A DNA stretch of 64,000 bases from Desulfarculales bacterium UBA702 (GTDB lineage Bacteria > Desulfobacterota > Syntrophobacteria > Syntrophobacterales > Syntrophobacteraceae). Positions within the stretch are counted from its first letter, which is position 1, and each line of letters starts with the position of its first letter. The notes under the pieces are model-generated. The model was not told the origin of the DNA. It made no database searches and saw only the letters and a program-made list of their open reading frames with translations. Both the position numbers and the translations under genes were made by a program. The stretch spans positions 1 through 64,000 of the forward strand of contig DBMI01000016.1 of NCBI GenBank assembly GCA_002298165.1. The letters are read 5' to 3'. Shown here in pieces: positions 32,658-41,135 of the stretch.

Positions 32658-33476
32658 CTAGGATTCCCCTGCTTTCAGCTCGTGCTCCGAGATGCCCGTG
32701 ACTTCCTCATGCTCGGGGCTGCCCGCCGTCAGCAACTGGGGAGCTTGGTCCTGAGCTATCGTTGACTGCACATGCAGTCGGAATTTCTCGATTTCGAGCT
32801 GGTTTTCCAGCATCTGCCTTGAAAGTTTGTAGCGAAGGTAAACAATCCAGGCCAGCAGACCCGCTGCGAATACCGACACTCCCAGAAAGAACCACTGATA
32901 CTCGCGTATCATCCCGAAAAAAGACTGGGCTATATCGCCGAGAAATGACGGGATCAACCATAAAATAAGCATCGTCAAAAGTATTACGAACCCGAGGTGC
33001 AGGACCGAGAAGTTGCGGGACGCGCTTAGAAATGTCAAATGGTTCGAGCCGTCAGGGTTTTCGGCCTCGCCGGCGGAGCTTCGGGGACCCCCATTAAGGA
33101 GCAAAAGCCAAACCTGGACCATGAAAGAAGCGAGAAGGATCAGCCCGATTGGGACCCCAATAGCCAACAGGACCCAGGATCTCATGGGAAAAGGGACAAC
33201 TTCGGATTCCACCTGGGCGTTAAAGTTGCGCAACGGTCCGAAGTTGTTCTCGAAAACCATCTTCTCATAAGGACCGAGAGCGGCCCCCGGGCTTTCGTGA
33301 ATCTTCTTCCCGGCGGAATCGGTTATTATGACCCGAGATTTTAACCCTGACTGGCTGGATACGGCTGCATATATCCCGAGTTCCAGAACCAGGAGCAGGA
33401 TTATGCCTACCGCGAGAACTATCTTGGGGTATTTCATTCCATCGAAGAGTTCGAATAGCTTTAGATCATGCGCCAT
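32658..33476 (-). CDS. Polytopic membrane protein of unknown function next to qrc
   Basis: The 272-residue chain has about four membrane helices (IVLAVGIILLLVLELGIYAA, then SWVLLAIGVPIGLILLASF, VLHLGFVILLTMLILWLI and YQWFFLGVSVFAAGLLAWIV), a periplasmic loop of about 60 residues after the first and a coiled cytoplasmic tail (LSRQMLENQLEIEKFRLHV). No cofactor-binding motif is visible. It is followed 5 bases later by a second membrane protein. The qrc operon ends upstream with its own terminator, so a link to Qrc is only positional. Confidence 0.65.
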   Translation of the reverse strand: MAHDLKLFELFDGMKYPKIVLAVGIILLLVLELGIYAAVSSQSGLKSRVIITDSAGKKIHESPGAALGPYEKMVFENNFGPLRNFNAQVESEVVPFPMRSWVLLAIGVPIGLILLASFMVQVWLLLLNGGPRSSAGEAENPDGSNHLTFLSASRNFSVLHLGFVILLTMLILWLIPSFLGDIAQSFFGMIREYQWFFLGVSVFAAGLLAWIVYLRYKLSRQMLENQLEIEKFRLHVQSTIAQDQAPQLLTAGSPEHEEVTGISEHELKAGES

Positions 33477-33692
33477 AATTCAACCGGAATCGAAGTTAAA
33501 AATACAAGCCGCAGTCCAGGCGAAAAAGTGGTACAGATTCTTCCAAAACAGGTAGGAAAGCTAACATTCGCACCATGGCGAGTCAAACAAAAACGCCAGA
33601 GGAGATATACACCTTTGAGTGATAATATATTTCAGCCGGCGCCGCGCGGATCCTTGCCATCAAAGAGGCCGAGTGACCGCTGAAGCGAGATG

Positions 33693-33723
33693 AAAAAGCC
33701 CCGCGGGATGACCCGCGGGGCTT
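33693..33723 (-). terminator. Intrinsic terminator of the qrc operon
   Basis: Perfect 12-bp stem AAGCCCCGCGGG/CCCGCGGGGCTT with a 4-base loop, followed on the minus strand by TTTTT. It lies about 30 bases after the qrcD stop. Confidence 0.85.
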
Positions 33724-33754
33724 GGGTTGCAAAAGTTGGACGAAGAGGCCTGCT

Positions 33755-34996
33755 TTATCGGTTCAGCTCCGTCTCACGAGGAAACAGCGGCATATACCGG
33801 TAGGAGAGTGAAATTACGAGAGCGCAGTAGGCGAGCATCGCAAGAACCGGCGCTACTTCGTAAACTGACGGAACGTAGACCTGCCATTTATCGAAAGGCA
33901 TAACCGGGGCGGCAATGGCTTGGATAGTCATTACGAACCGGTTGATACTGACCCCTATGATGTCCAGGAGGAACGCACCAAAGAGGAGAAAGCTGCTCTT
34001 TCTTGCCTTGGGAGATATGAGAATCAGGGCAGGGAGAACACCGCAGATCCCCACTTCTGCAATAAGGAGCCACAACCCGTATGGACCCCAGTAGTAGTCG
34101 GTAAGCTTTAACCCGAATCGAGGCGACATGTTGAAGGCCCAGTTCGCGGTATCGGCCAACTTCAGGATCATATAGAAGGAGAGGAGCCCACCTTCGATCT
34201 TGCCTATAAGCTCATAGACGGTGCGGTCCACAAGTCTTTTTCTTGTAACGATTTCCATGGCCTTGCAGATAAGAGCGGTGAATGCAGGCCCTGAGGAAAT
34301 CGCGGAGAGAATAAAGAGGAAGAAGGTCCAGGGCCAGATAAAGAGGCCTTCTCTGAAGGCGAAGGGACGGGCGAAGCATACGCCGGCAACACCGCCAAGT
34401 GAACCTTGATGGAAGAAGCTGAGAAAAGTACCCGTGAGGGCGAAAATGGCCATGACATCGTGCATGCTGTGAGCAAGGATGGCCATGGGCTTACTCTCGC
34501 TAACCTTACGGTTTTCGAGAACGAGCGGGACGTATTCGATTACGAGCACGATGGCATAACATGTGATGCAGAAGATAACTTCTGTCAACATCGAGTGGAC
34601 GTTTGCATGCCAGTACCCGAACCAGCCTCTCAGCGGCTGGCCGATTTCAAGCAGCAGAACGGCCAGGGCGCCGGTGTAGCAAACAAACCCTACAACAACT
34701 GCAAGGTTAATGATCTTTCCAAGCTCCTTGAGTGAGGGGAAAAACTTGGAAAGCCCATAGTAGAGAAACCCGGAGAAGAAAGCTCCGGCCCCAAGTGCAA
34801 TGATTGCAAGGTCGGCCGTGATGTAGGCGCCGAAGCCGAAGTAATCATTTAGTCCGGTCAAGTTCAAAGCTTTGATCAAAACAGCCGCTCCAGCAGCAAT
34901 TCCCCAACCGATTACTCCGAGGAGAACGAGAATCCAGAGCGAAAATATTGGAAACGAGCACCGTTTCACTCCATCCGGAATTAAAATCCTATCCAT
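33755..34996 (-). CDS. qrcD: Menaquinone reductase, integral membrane subunit QrcD (NrfD/PsrC family)
   Basis: Membrane subunit that contacts menaquinone in the Qrc complex and may couple reduction to charge movement. The 413-residue chain has about ten hydrophobic helices and is an NrfD/PsrC-type protein (for example GAFFSGFLYYGLSKF and YWGPYGLWLLIAEVG). It has no heme or Fe-S motif, as expected. It is last in the operon behind qrcC, with a strong terminator after it. In Desulfovibrio the same A-B-C-D order is known. Confidence 0.92.
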   Translation of the reverse strand: MDRILIPDGVKRCSFPIFSLWILVLLGVIGWGIAAGAAVLIKALNLTGLNDYFGFGAYITADLAIIALGAGAFFSGFLYYGLSKFFPSLKELGKIINLAVVVGFVCYTGALAVLLLEIGQPLRGWFGYWHANVHSMLTEVIFCITCYAIVLVIEYVPLVLENRKVSESKPMAILAHSMHDVMAIFALTGTFLSFFHQGSLGGVAGVCFARPFAFREGLFIWPWTFFLFILSAISSGPAFTALICKAMEIVTRKRLVDRTVYELIGKIEGGLLSFYMILKLADTANWAFNMSPRFGLKLTDYYWGPYGLWLLIAEVGICGVLPALILISPKARKSSFLLFGAFLLDIIGVSINRFVMTIQAIAAPVMPFDKWQVYVPSVYEVAPVLAMLAYCALVISLSYRYMPLFPRETELNR

Positions 34997-35044
34997 TATT
35001 GACCTCTCGTAGACAAGGAAAGCGCTTCTAGTACAACCGGAACT

Positions 35045-35800
35045 CTAAGTCAGCGAATTGTCCGCCAGGTTCCTTATCCAGTCCTGCTTGCTGAGGTAAT
35101 ATACTTTTGGCTTGGTTTGGAGCTTTTCGAGAACCCGGAACGCGCGCGGATCCTTTGAGAGCTTTGCAACCTCAGACTTCTCATCCAGCAGGTTGCCAAA
35201 AGTGATTGCCTTTGTGGGACAGGCGTCGGCACAGGCCGGGTTATAGGTGGCCTTATTGGGGTCGGTGCCGTCCACATAGGCTTTTGCTCGAGCCTTGTTG
35301 TAGCGGTGATGGCAGAAGGTGCACTTTTCGACAACTCCACGCATCCTCGGGCTCACTTCAGGGCTAAGCATGGATGTCATGGGCTTGGGCCAGGTCGGGT
35401 CCCACCAGTTGAAGGATCTCGCGTGGTAGGGGCATGCAACCATGCAGTACCGGCAGCCGATGCATCGAGGATAAATGTGAGTGACTATCCCGTTGTTTTC
35501 GTCGCGAGTCGTTGCATTGACCGGGCAGACAAAAGTGCAGGGAGAGTGATGGTCCGCGTCACAGTGCATGCAGGGCCGCGGAAGATAAGCGATTTTATAA
35601 TCAGGATAATCTTTTTTGTTGTCGAGTTGGTAAATGTACATCCAGCTGATCGAGCGCAGTTTATTTGATTCGTCAGGCCTGAACGAAATATTGTTTTCGG
35701 CCTGGCAAGCCGCGCTGCACGCGCCGCAACCAGTGCATTTATCCAAATCAATAACCATTCCCAAACGAATATTGCTTTGAGCATGACCTTTTTCGCTCAC
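35045..35800 (-). CDS. qrcC: Menaquinone reductase, iron-sulfur subunit QrcC
   Basis: Periplasm-facing electron-transfer subunit carrying several [4Fe-4S] clusters between QrcA/B and QrcD. Cysteine groups visible are IDLDKCTGCGACSAACQAEN, CMHCDADHHSPCTFVCPVN, CIGCRYCMVACPYH and CTFCHHRY, with CADACPTKAI further on; this is the ferredoxin-like DmsB/NrfC arrangement. There is no signal peptide, and it is likely exported with QrcB, which has a Tat signal. It starts 12 bases after qrcB and ends 48 bases before qrcD. Confidence 0.93.
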   Translation of the reverse strand: MSEKGHAQSNIRLGMVIDLDKCTGCGACSAACQAENNISFRPDESNKLRSISWMYIYQLDNKKDYPDYKIAYLPRPCMHCDADHHSPCTFVCPVNATTRDENNGIVTHIYPRCIGCRYCMVACPYHARSFNWWDPTWPKPMTSMLSPEVSPRMRGVVEKCTFCHHRYNKARAKAYVDGTDPNKATYNPACADACPTKAITFGNLLDEKSEVAKLSKDPRAFRVLEKLQTKPKVYYLSKQDWIRNLADNSLT

Positions 35801-35812
35801 GAAATACCCCCC

Positions 35813-38203
35813 TTACACGCGGCGCAGTTGAGCGCGAGTTGCCCAGACCGTTCCCATGCCGCTGACGGGGTCAAGTTGGACCTCCATCAGTTGACAGGCG
35901 TTTACTCCCTTGTTCCCTATATACTCATCGTAAGCCTTGTGGCCCATTCCTCTGGGAATATACAAAACTCCGGGCCTGGCTGCCGGGGTGATATTGGCTT
36001 TGGCACCTGCCTCACCCTGAGTGGTCTTGATCTTAACCTGATCGCCCTGAGCAATGCCAAGAGATGCGGCGGTCTGCGGATTAAGATCGATGAAAAGCTC
36101 ATCTCCGGCAAGCATCGAATCGGGTATCAACTTGTTCATGAAGGGCGTATTGGCCAGATAGCCGCATGAAACCCTGGGTGAGGAGTAGCTCACCAGCAGC
36201 AGGGGCCATTCGCTCTCACTGCCCGATGGCTTCAAAGGTGCGAAATGAGGCAAATAAATCACATCGTCAGAACTCTGCGCGTTCTTGCCAATCGACTGGC
36301 AGGCCAACTCCAGCTTGCCCGAAGTTGTCTTGTCGAAAGTTACAGCGGACGGAGCGTCATGCCAGCAAAGACCTGCCTTGAGCTTCTTGAACAGATCGGC
36401 TGCGTCGCTGTAATTGGATGTTACCGGGTCACCGGCTTTAATGCTGGAAATTTCAATCGGTTTGTCGATGACGGCGCCGGCCTTTGCCTTGGCAATTCCC
36501 TCAACCCTGAATTTCAGGAAATCCTCGTATGATTTCCACGGGATGGATGAAGCAACCGTTCCTCCAAGGGTGCTTGCGACCTTCATCAAAACTTCGCCGG
36601 TATGCTTTGTATCGAGAAGCGGCTTGATGATCGGGGCTGAAACAGCGTAGTAGCCGTAAGGAGCGCCCGGAATCCCAATCACGTCATCGAATCTTTCCAG
36701 CGCCATATGATCTGGCAGGATATAGTCGGACTGCAGCGCAGTCTCATCCATAAATGAAGAAAAGGATACCAGCGTCGGTACTTTTTCCGCTGCCGCCGCG
36801 AAGAGCTTATTCTCTGGCAGGCAGTGCGCCGGATTGGCCTCGTGGACCATCAGGAGCTTAATCGGATATTTGGGGCCGGAAGAAACGGCATCCAGAAAAC
36901 CGTAAAGCCCGTTCTGCGGACAGGGGCAGTTTTGGGATTTTGCGAGATCGAGCCTTGGCTGCTGCGAGGAATTCTCGGAGAGAATATCCTTCTGCGCTGA
37001 AAGCTCTGAAAGGGGCGCTTTAGGAGCCAATCCTATCAGCCCGCCCGGCTTGAGATTGCCCTTAAGAGCATTGAGCGCTACGAAAACCAGCTCGTGGTAA
37101 GTATTATTGGAGACATCGGCGCGGCCTGTACCCCAAACTGCCAGGGCTTTAGGCTGGGATGCGAATTCCTTTGCCAGCTCTCGTACCTTAGCCGGCTCAA
37201 GGCCCGTTATCTTTGCCACCTGCTCGGGCGTGTAGGCGCTGGATGAAACCAGACTCTTGAATCCCTGGTGCTTTTTGCCGTTCGAATCAGTCCAGTCCTC
37301 GAATCCGAAGACGTTGTTCTTAACGAAGTAGGCATCGTAATTAGCCCCGTTAACCATCAGGTGGGCGATGCCCATCGCCAGGGCTGCTTCGGTTCCAGGA
37401 TTGATGGGAAGGAAGACATCCGCCTTGGAGGCTGTTATTGAAGCGCGCGATTCGACCTGGACGATCTTGACCGGATAACGGTCCTTCTTCCAGCGGCGCA
37501 AGGCTCCGCTTGCCCTGCTGGGGGCGGCGCACCCGTCGAGAAGATTCGCCCCGAAGCTGAGGACGTAGCCAGCGTTTTCCAGATCGAATGCAAAGGTTGA
37601 CGAATTTCCGGTAGTAAGCTGGGCCGCTGATTTCGAAGCATCGCACTCCGAAGGCATCTTGAACAGATTAGGGGAGCCGTAGGCGTTAAAGAACTGCGCC
37701 CATAGATCGTCCATGCTGCTTCGTCTCGAAGAGGTAATGCAGGCGACCGTATGAGGACCTTCCCCCCGGATCTCTTCAAGCTTTTTAGAAAGCTCTGTCT
37801 GGGCCTGCTCCCATGAAATGGCCTGAAAACCGGTCTTGTCTCCCCTTTTCTTCGTCTGCTTGAGGGGCTGAGTAACCCGGTATGGCGCATACAGGAACTG
37901 CAGGGCCGAGGCGGCAAGTGCGCAAACACTGCCTTCATTGACAGGATTAGCTGGATTTCCTTCTATCAGGATTGCACGATTTCCGTTTACAAGGCGTGCT
38001 TGAATACCGCATCCGCCCGCGCATAACGTACAAACCGAAGGTACCTTGGTTATTTCTCCCCGCTCTGGAGAAGGCCGCCACGACCAGTTCTGGGACCAGA
38101 CCGCTGAATCGTCGGCAAGTTTCCAGGGCAACGGCGTGAGCAGGGTGCCGCCAACGGCGCCGGCGGCAAATTGCATAAAAGCTCTCCGACCAATTTCCAT
38201 CAC
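35813..38203 (-). CDS. qrcB: Menaquinone reductase, molybdopterin-oxidoreductase-like subunit QrcB
   Basis: Large periplasmic subunit of Qrc. The N-terminus carries a Tat signal (GRRAFMQFAAGAVGG). An N-terminal cysteine set CTLCAGGCGIQARLV with GSVCALAAS would bind one Fe-S cluster, and the body has the molybdopterin-oxidoreductase fold (GRADVSNNTYHEL, then a C-terminal cofactor-type domain with FIDLNPQTAASLGIAQGDQV). In the studied Desulfovibrio enzyme this subunit has no molybdenum; I cannot tell from sequence whether the cofactor is bound here. At 796 residues it is near the expected length. Confidence 0.93.
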   Translation of the reverse strand: MMEIGRRAFMQFAAGAVGGTLLTPLPWKLADDSAVWSQNWSWRPSPERGEITKVPSVCTLCAGGCGIQARLVNGNRAILIEGNPANPVNEGSVCALAASALQFLYAPYRVTQPLKQTKKRGDKTGFQAISWEQAQTELSKKLEEIRGEGPHTVACITSSRRSSMDDLWAQFFNAYGSPNLFKMPSECDASKSAAQLTTGNSSTFAFDLENAGYVLSFGANLLDGCAAPSRASGALRRWKKDRYPVKIVQVESRASITASKADVFLPINPGTEAALAMGIAHLMVNGANYDAYFVKNNVFGFEDWTDSNGKKHQGFKSLVSSSAYTPEQVAKITGLEPAKVRELAKEFASQPKALAVWGTGRADVSNNTYHELVFVALNALKGNLKPGGLIGLAPKAPLSELSAQKDILSENSSQQPRLDLAKSQNCPCPQNGLYGFLDAVSSGPKYPIKLLMVHEANPAHCLPENKLFAAAAEKVPTLVSFSSFMDETALQSDYILPDHMALERFDDVIGIPGAPYGYYAVSAPIIKPLLDTKHTGEVLMKVASTLGGTVASSIPWKSYEDFLKFRVEGIAKAKAGAVIDKPIEISSIKAGDPVTSNYSDAADLFKKLKAGLCWHDAPSAVTFDKTTSGKLELACQSIGKNAQSSDDVIYLPHFAPLKPSGSESEWPLLLVSYSSPRVSCGYLANTPFMNKLIPDSMLAGDELFIDLNPQTAASLGIAQGDQVKIKTTQGEAGAKANITPAARPGVLYIPRGMGHKAYDEYIGNKGVNACQLMEVQLDPVSGMGTVWATRAQLRRV

Positions 38204-38269
38204 ATCTACCCTCTCGTGCTACACAGATTTGGCTATGAGTTAGAGCATCCCATCGTGAACATCGGAGCT

Positions 38270-38824
38270 TTATTTGTGACAAACCTCACAGTTGTTCGAA
38301 ACGCCTTTTGCCGAATGGCATTTCTCACACTCGGTCATCTCCATGGTGGTCATGCTGTACCCGGTTATGCGGTCTTCCCTCATCGGGGGCAGCTTTTCTT
38401 CCTTGGTCACATCCCGATGGCAGGTAACGCACTCGACTCCCTTGCCTTTATGAGGGGCATGCGAGAAGAAAACGTTATCGGGTTGGCGTGCATAAACCAT
38501 CCAGGGAACTTCCCTGTCTTTGGCCACGTATTCCTCAACCAGGATGCGTTCTGCCTCGGTATTGCCCTGGGCTGATTCGTGGCATTCCTTGCAGTTCGAG
38601 ATTTTTGGGATTCCCGCATAGGTTCCATCGGGGCGAAACTTGTGGCACGAATCGCAATCATTATCCCGATGAGCGGCGTGACTGAAATTCAGTGGCTGCA
38701 GTTTTTGGGAGTAGAGCAAATTCGGAAAGACTAAGTACCCCAAAACTAACGCGCCGGCAAAACCCAGCACGAACAGAAGGACCCCAACTACTTTTCCGGA
38801 AGCGCTTGTTTTCTCTTCGTTCAT
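38270..38824 (-). CDS. qrcA: Menaquinone reductase, multiheme cytochrome c subunit QrcA
   Basis: Membrane-anchored cytochrome that takes electrons from periplasmic type I cytochrome c3. One N-terminal helix (VVGVLLFVLGFAGALVLGYL) anchors it. Five CXXCH sites are visible (CDSCH, CKECH, CVTCH, CEKCH, CEVCH), plus extra histidines for axial ligands (NFSHAAHRDN and FFSHAPHKGK). The studied Desulfovibrio QrcA is described as hexaheme, so one site may be missing here. I use ATG 38824 (MNEEKTSASGK); the open frame extends upstream without homology. First gene of qrcABCD. Confidence 0.92.
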   Translation of the reverse strand: MNEEKTSASGKVVGVLLFVLGFAGALVLGYLVFPNLLYSQKLQPLNFSHAAHRDNDCDSCHKFRPDGTYAGIPKISNCKECHESAQGNTEAERILVEEYVAKDREVPWMVYARQPDNVFFSHAPHKGKGVECVTCHRDVTKEEKLPPMREDRITGYSMTTMEMTECEKCHSAKGVSNNCEVCHK

Positions 38825-39362
38825 AGGACAGCCTCGGTACCCCTGGAGAAAGTTGAAACAGATCAAGTTGTGCTCAATTATGCAAAACGAGCAGAATTTA
38901 GTGGTAAAAAGAACTGGAATTGATGCCACACGCAAAAGTATTTTTTCACAAGGTGTGCGACCACTTAATCGTCTTTGCAGTTTTATGTCAAGAAAAAAAG
39001 AGCGTAAAATCAGAGAGTCATTATCCAAAATCCTACACTTAGGCACGATTACTTAAGGGAAAACATTCACATAAAACATACTCCAACTCTGATTACTCTT
39101 GGAAAGTATTTGTGATAATCAAAAGACGGTGCATTGGTTCCCATACCGTTTATCAGGTAAATCAAGACTCCCCAGTTCTTTTTTCCGCCACCACAGCCTT
39201 CAAATGTTTGCACAATATGGATGACCCCACCTCAATTTTGCGAACTTTCTCGTTCGCACAGCTAACGATCAACCAAGGGTATTGATTACCTTTCCGTTTT
39301 GCAGGATAAAAAAGCCCGCTTGGGAGAGTAGCGCATCCTCGCCTGAATTGAAGGGAACCAAG
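38825..39362. other. AT-rich divergent region between qrcA and the EEP-family gene
   Basis: About 540 bases with no credible gene. It holds a possible qrc promoter and, near the other gene, a perfect inverted repeat GCGAAC-N6-GTTCGC (39240-39257) that could be an operator or RNA hairpin. Confidence 0.4.
38963..38991 (-). promoter_or_regulatory. Possible promoter of the qrc operon
   Basis: A perfect TTGACA on the minus strand (38986-38991) is followed after 17 bases by TTAAGT (38963-38968), about 140 bases before the qrcA start. The -10 is weak. Confidence 0.33.
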
Positions 39363-40145
39363 ATGCTGAAAGTAATGACGTTCAACATCCGCTTTCAAAA
39401 CGATTTCGATGGAAGCAACTCATGGGAAAACCGCAGGGTGCTTGTTGCCGATCTGGTTTCAAGCCATACGCCCTGTATTCTGGGAACCCAGGAGGGGACA
39501 ACTGAACAATTGCGCCACCTCCGCGAGGATCTGAAAGGATATGAGTTGCTTGCCCCGGGGCGATACTGGGAGGAAGACTGCCAGTACTGCTCGATATTTT
39601 TCCGCCCTGAACGTGTAAGTCCGGTTTCCGGCGGCGAATTCTGGCTCTCCAGTACCCCGGATGTACACAGGAGCGTTGGTTGGGACAGTGCCTATCCCCG
39701 CATGATCAGCTATGGGGTATTCAGGGAGGCCGATTCTGGAAATGTATTCTGGGCTGGCGTAACTCACCTGGACCACGTCGGGATTGAGGCAAGAATAAGG
39801 CAGGCGGAAATCATCTCGGATTACATGATAAAATATCAGGGGCCAAGAATTCTCATGGGCGATTTCAATGACCGTCCCGGCTCGGATGTTCATCGGGTGC
39901 TCACCGGAGCCGAACTCGGTCTGGTAGATACATGGGAATTTTTGCTAAAGCCGGAAAATGAGAGTAGTATTACATACCATAGGTTTACGGGCGTGCCCCA
40001 GATTTGCAGAATGGACTGGATACTGGCGAGTCAACATTTCGCGGTATCAAGCGCAGGTGTGATTCACGATCATGGCCCGGACGGCCGTTATCCCTCGGAC
40101 CATTTTCCATACCTTGTGCAACTCGCATGGATCAAGGGCGAGTAG
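39363..40145 (+). CDS. Endonuclease/exonuclease/phosphatase (EEP) family hydrolase
   Basis: Metal-dependent phosphodiesterase or phosphatase. The 260-residue chain has the family motifs in order: MTFNIRFQN, CILGTQEG (metal Glu), VTHLDHVGIEAR (His), MGDFNDRPGS (Asp-Asn) and SDHFPYLVQL (Asp-His). WLSSTPDVHRSVGWDSAYPR is typical of the group that resembles nocturnin/CCR4-like hydrolases, found in many bacteria. GAAGGG precedes the ATG. No signal peptide. Substrate not predictable. Confidence 0.88.
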   Translation: MLKVMTFNIRFQNDFDGSNSWENRRVLVADLVSSHTPCILGTQEGTTEQLRHLREDLKGYELLAPGRYWEEDCQYCSIFFRPERVSPVSGGEFWLSSTPDVHRSVGWDSAYPRMISYGVFREADSGNVFWAGVTHLDHVGIEARIRQAEIISDYMIKYQGPRILMGDFNDRPGSDVHRVLTGAELGLVDTWEFLLKPENESSITYHRFTGVPQICRMDWILASQHFAVSSAGVIHDHGPDGRYPSDHFPYLVQLAWIKGE

Positions 40146-40310
40146 GTTGTTCTAAGAATTATGGTACCAGCAGGTGGTCTGCAAAGCCGCTCGCATTCAG
40201 GTCGGTCCGCCTCAGGAGGGCGAAAGGGCCGCATTCTGGTGTTGAATGGCAGCTTCAGTGGCTATTTTGAACATCTCAGGGAAATTGGATTCTAACGGAG
40301 CTGAAAAACA

Positions 40311-41126
40311 ATGAGGGACAGCATACGAATTGCCATCGTCCAGCCTAAACCCTATCCCAATCTCGATGATCCGCGAAATATAGGCCACGGGCTGCAGTTG
40401 ATGGAGAAGTGCCGCGGCGAGGAACTCGATGTAATATGCTTTCCGGAGTATTTCCCGACGCTTGGCGACAGGGAGATCGGAGTGGCGGCGCGAAAGTTCA
40501 ACAGCTATGTCATTGCGGGCATGGTCGAGTCCGAAGGGGGAAAAAATTACAATACCGCAACTCTTTTTAACCGCAGTGGAAAGATGATTGGAAGGCAGCG
40601 AAAGTTCAATATAGGGTCATTGGAGCGCGACAGATTCAATATTAGTCCGGGCGACGGAACATTCCGGGCCTTTCCGACTGATTTCGGCAAGATTGGAATT
40701 CCCGTTTGCATAGACCTCTGGGGCCAACCGGAGGCGGCACGGCAGCTTACGGATCAAGGGGCGGACGTTATTTTCAATATCGCAATATTCCCGATACTGC
40801 GTGGCCATTGGAAAACCGGGGCAACAGTGCGCGCATTCGACAACTTTATGCCCATAGTCGGTGTGAATACCGCCGACTATAATGCGCTTTTCGGTGAGAA
40901 GCGGGTGCACCACTATGGAGGTGGAAGCTTCATAATCCAACCCCCGAGACTTCTCGATAAGGAGGATTTCCGGCGCTGGGCAAGGGGGCTCAACGATATC
41001 TCGAACTGGACGCAGGTCGAACTTGACGAACTCGAACAGGTATACATCGGGGAAGTCGACCTGTCAACTTCCAGGCGTATGAGGGCAGAGTTCTTCAAGC
41101 GATTCGGGTTTCAGAGGCGGACTTAA
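40311..41126 (+). CDS. Carbon-nitrogen hydrolase (nitrilase superfamily)
   Basis: Amidase- or nitrilase-type enzyme. The Glu-Lys-Cys triad can be placed: Glu in VICFPEYFPTLGD, Lys in RQRKFNIGSLERD and Cys in GIPVCIDLWGQPEAARQ. The chain is 271 residues, the usual single-domain length. CGGAG precedes the ATG. The moeA-like gene begins about 10 bases after its stop, so the three genes to 44028 form an operon. Substrate unknown. Confidence 0.88.
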   Translation: MRDSIRIAIVQPKPYPNLDDPRNIGHGLQLMEKCRGEELDVICFPEYFPTLGDREIGVAARKFNSYVIAGMVESEGGKNYNTATLFNRSGKMIGRQRKFNIGSLERDRFNISPGDGTFRAFPTDFGKIGIPVCIDLWGQPEAARQLTDQGADVIFNIAIFPILRGHWKTGATVRAFDNFMPIVGVNTADYNALFGEKRVHHYGGGSFIIQPPRLLDKEDFRRWARGLNDISNWTQVELDELEQVYIGEVDLSTSRRMRAEFFKRFGFQRRT

Positions 41127-41135
41127 AGGATGGAA

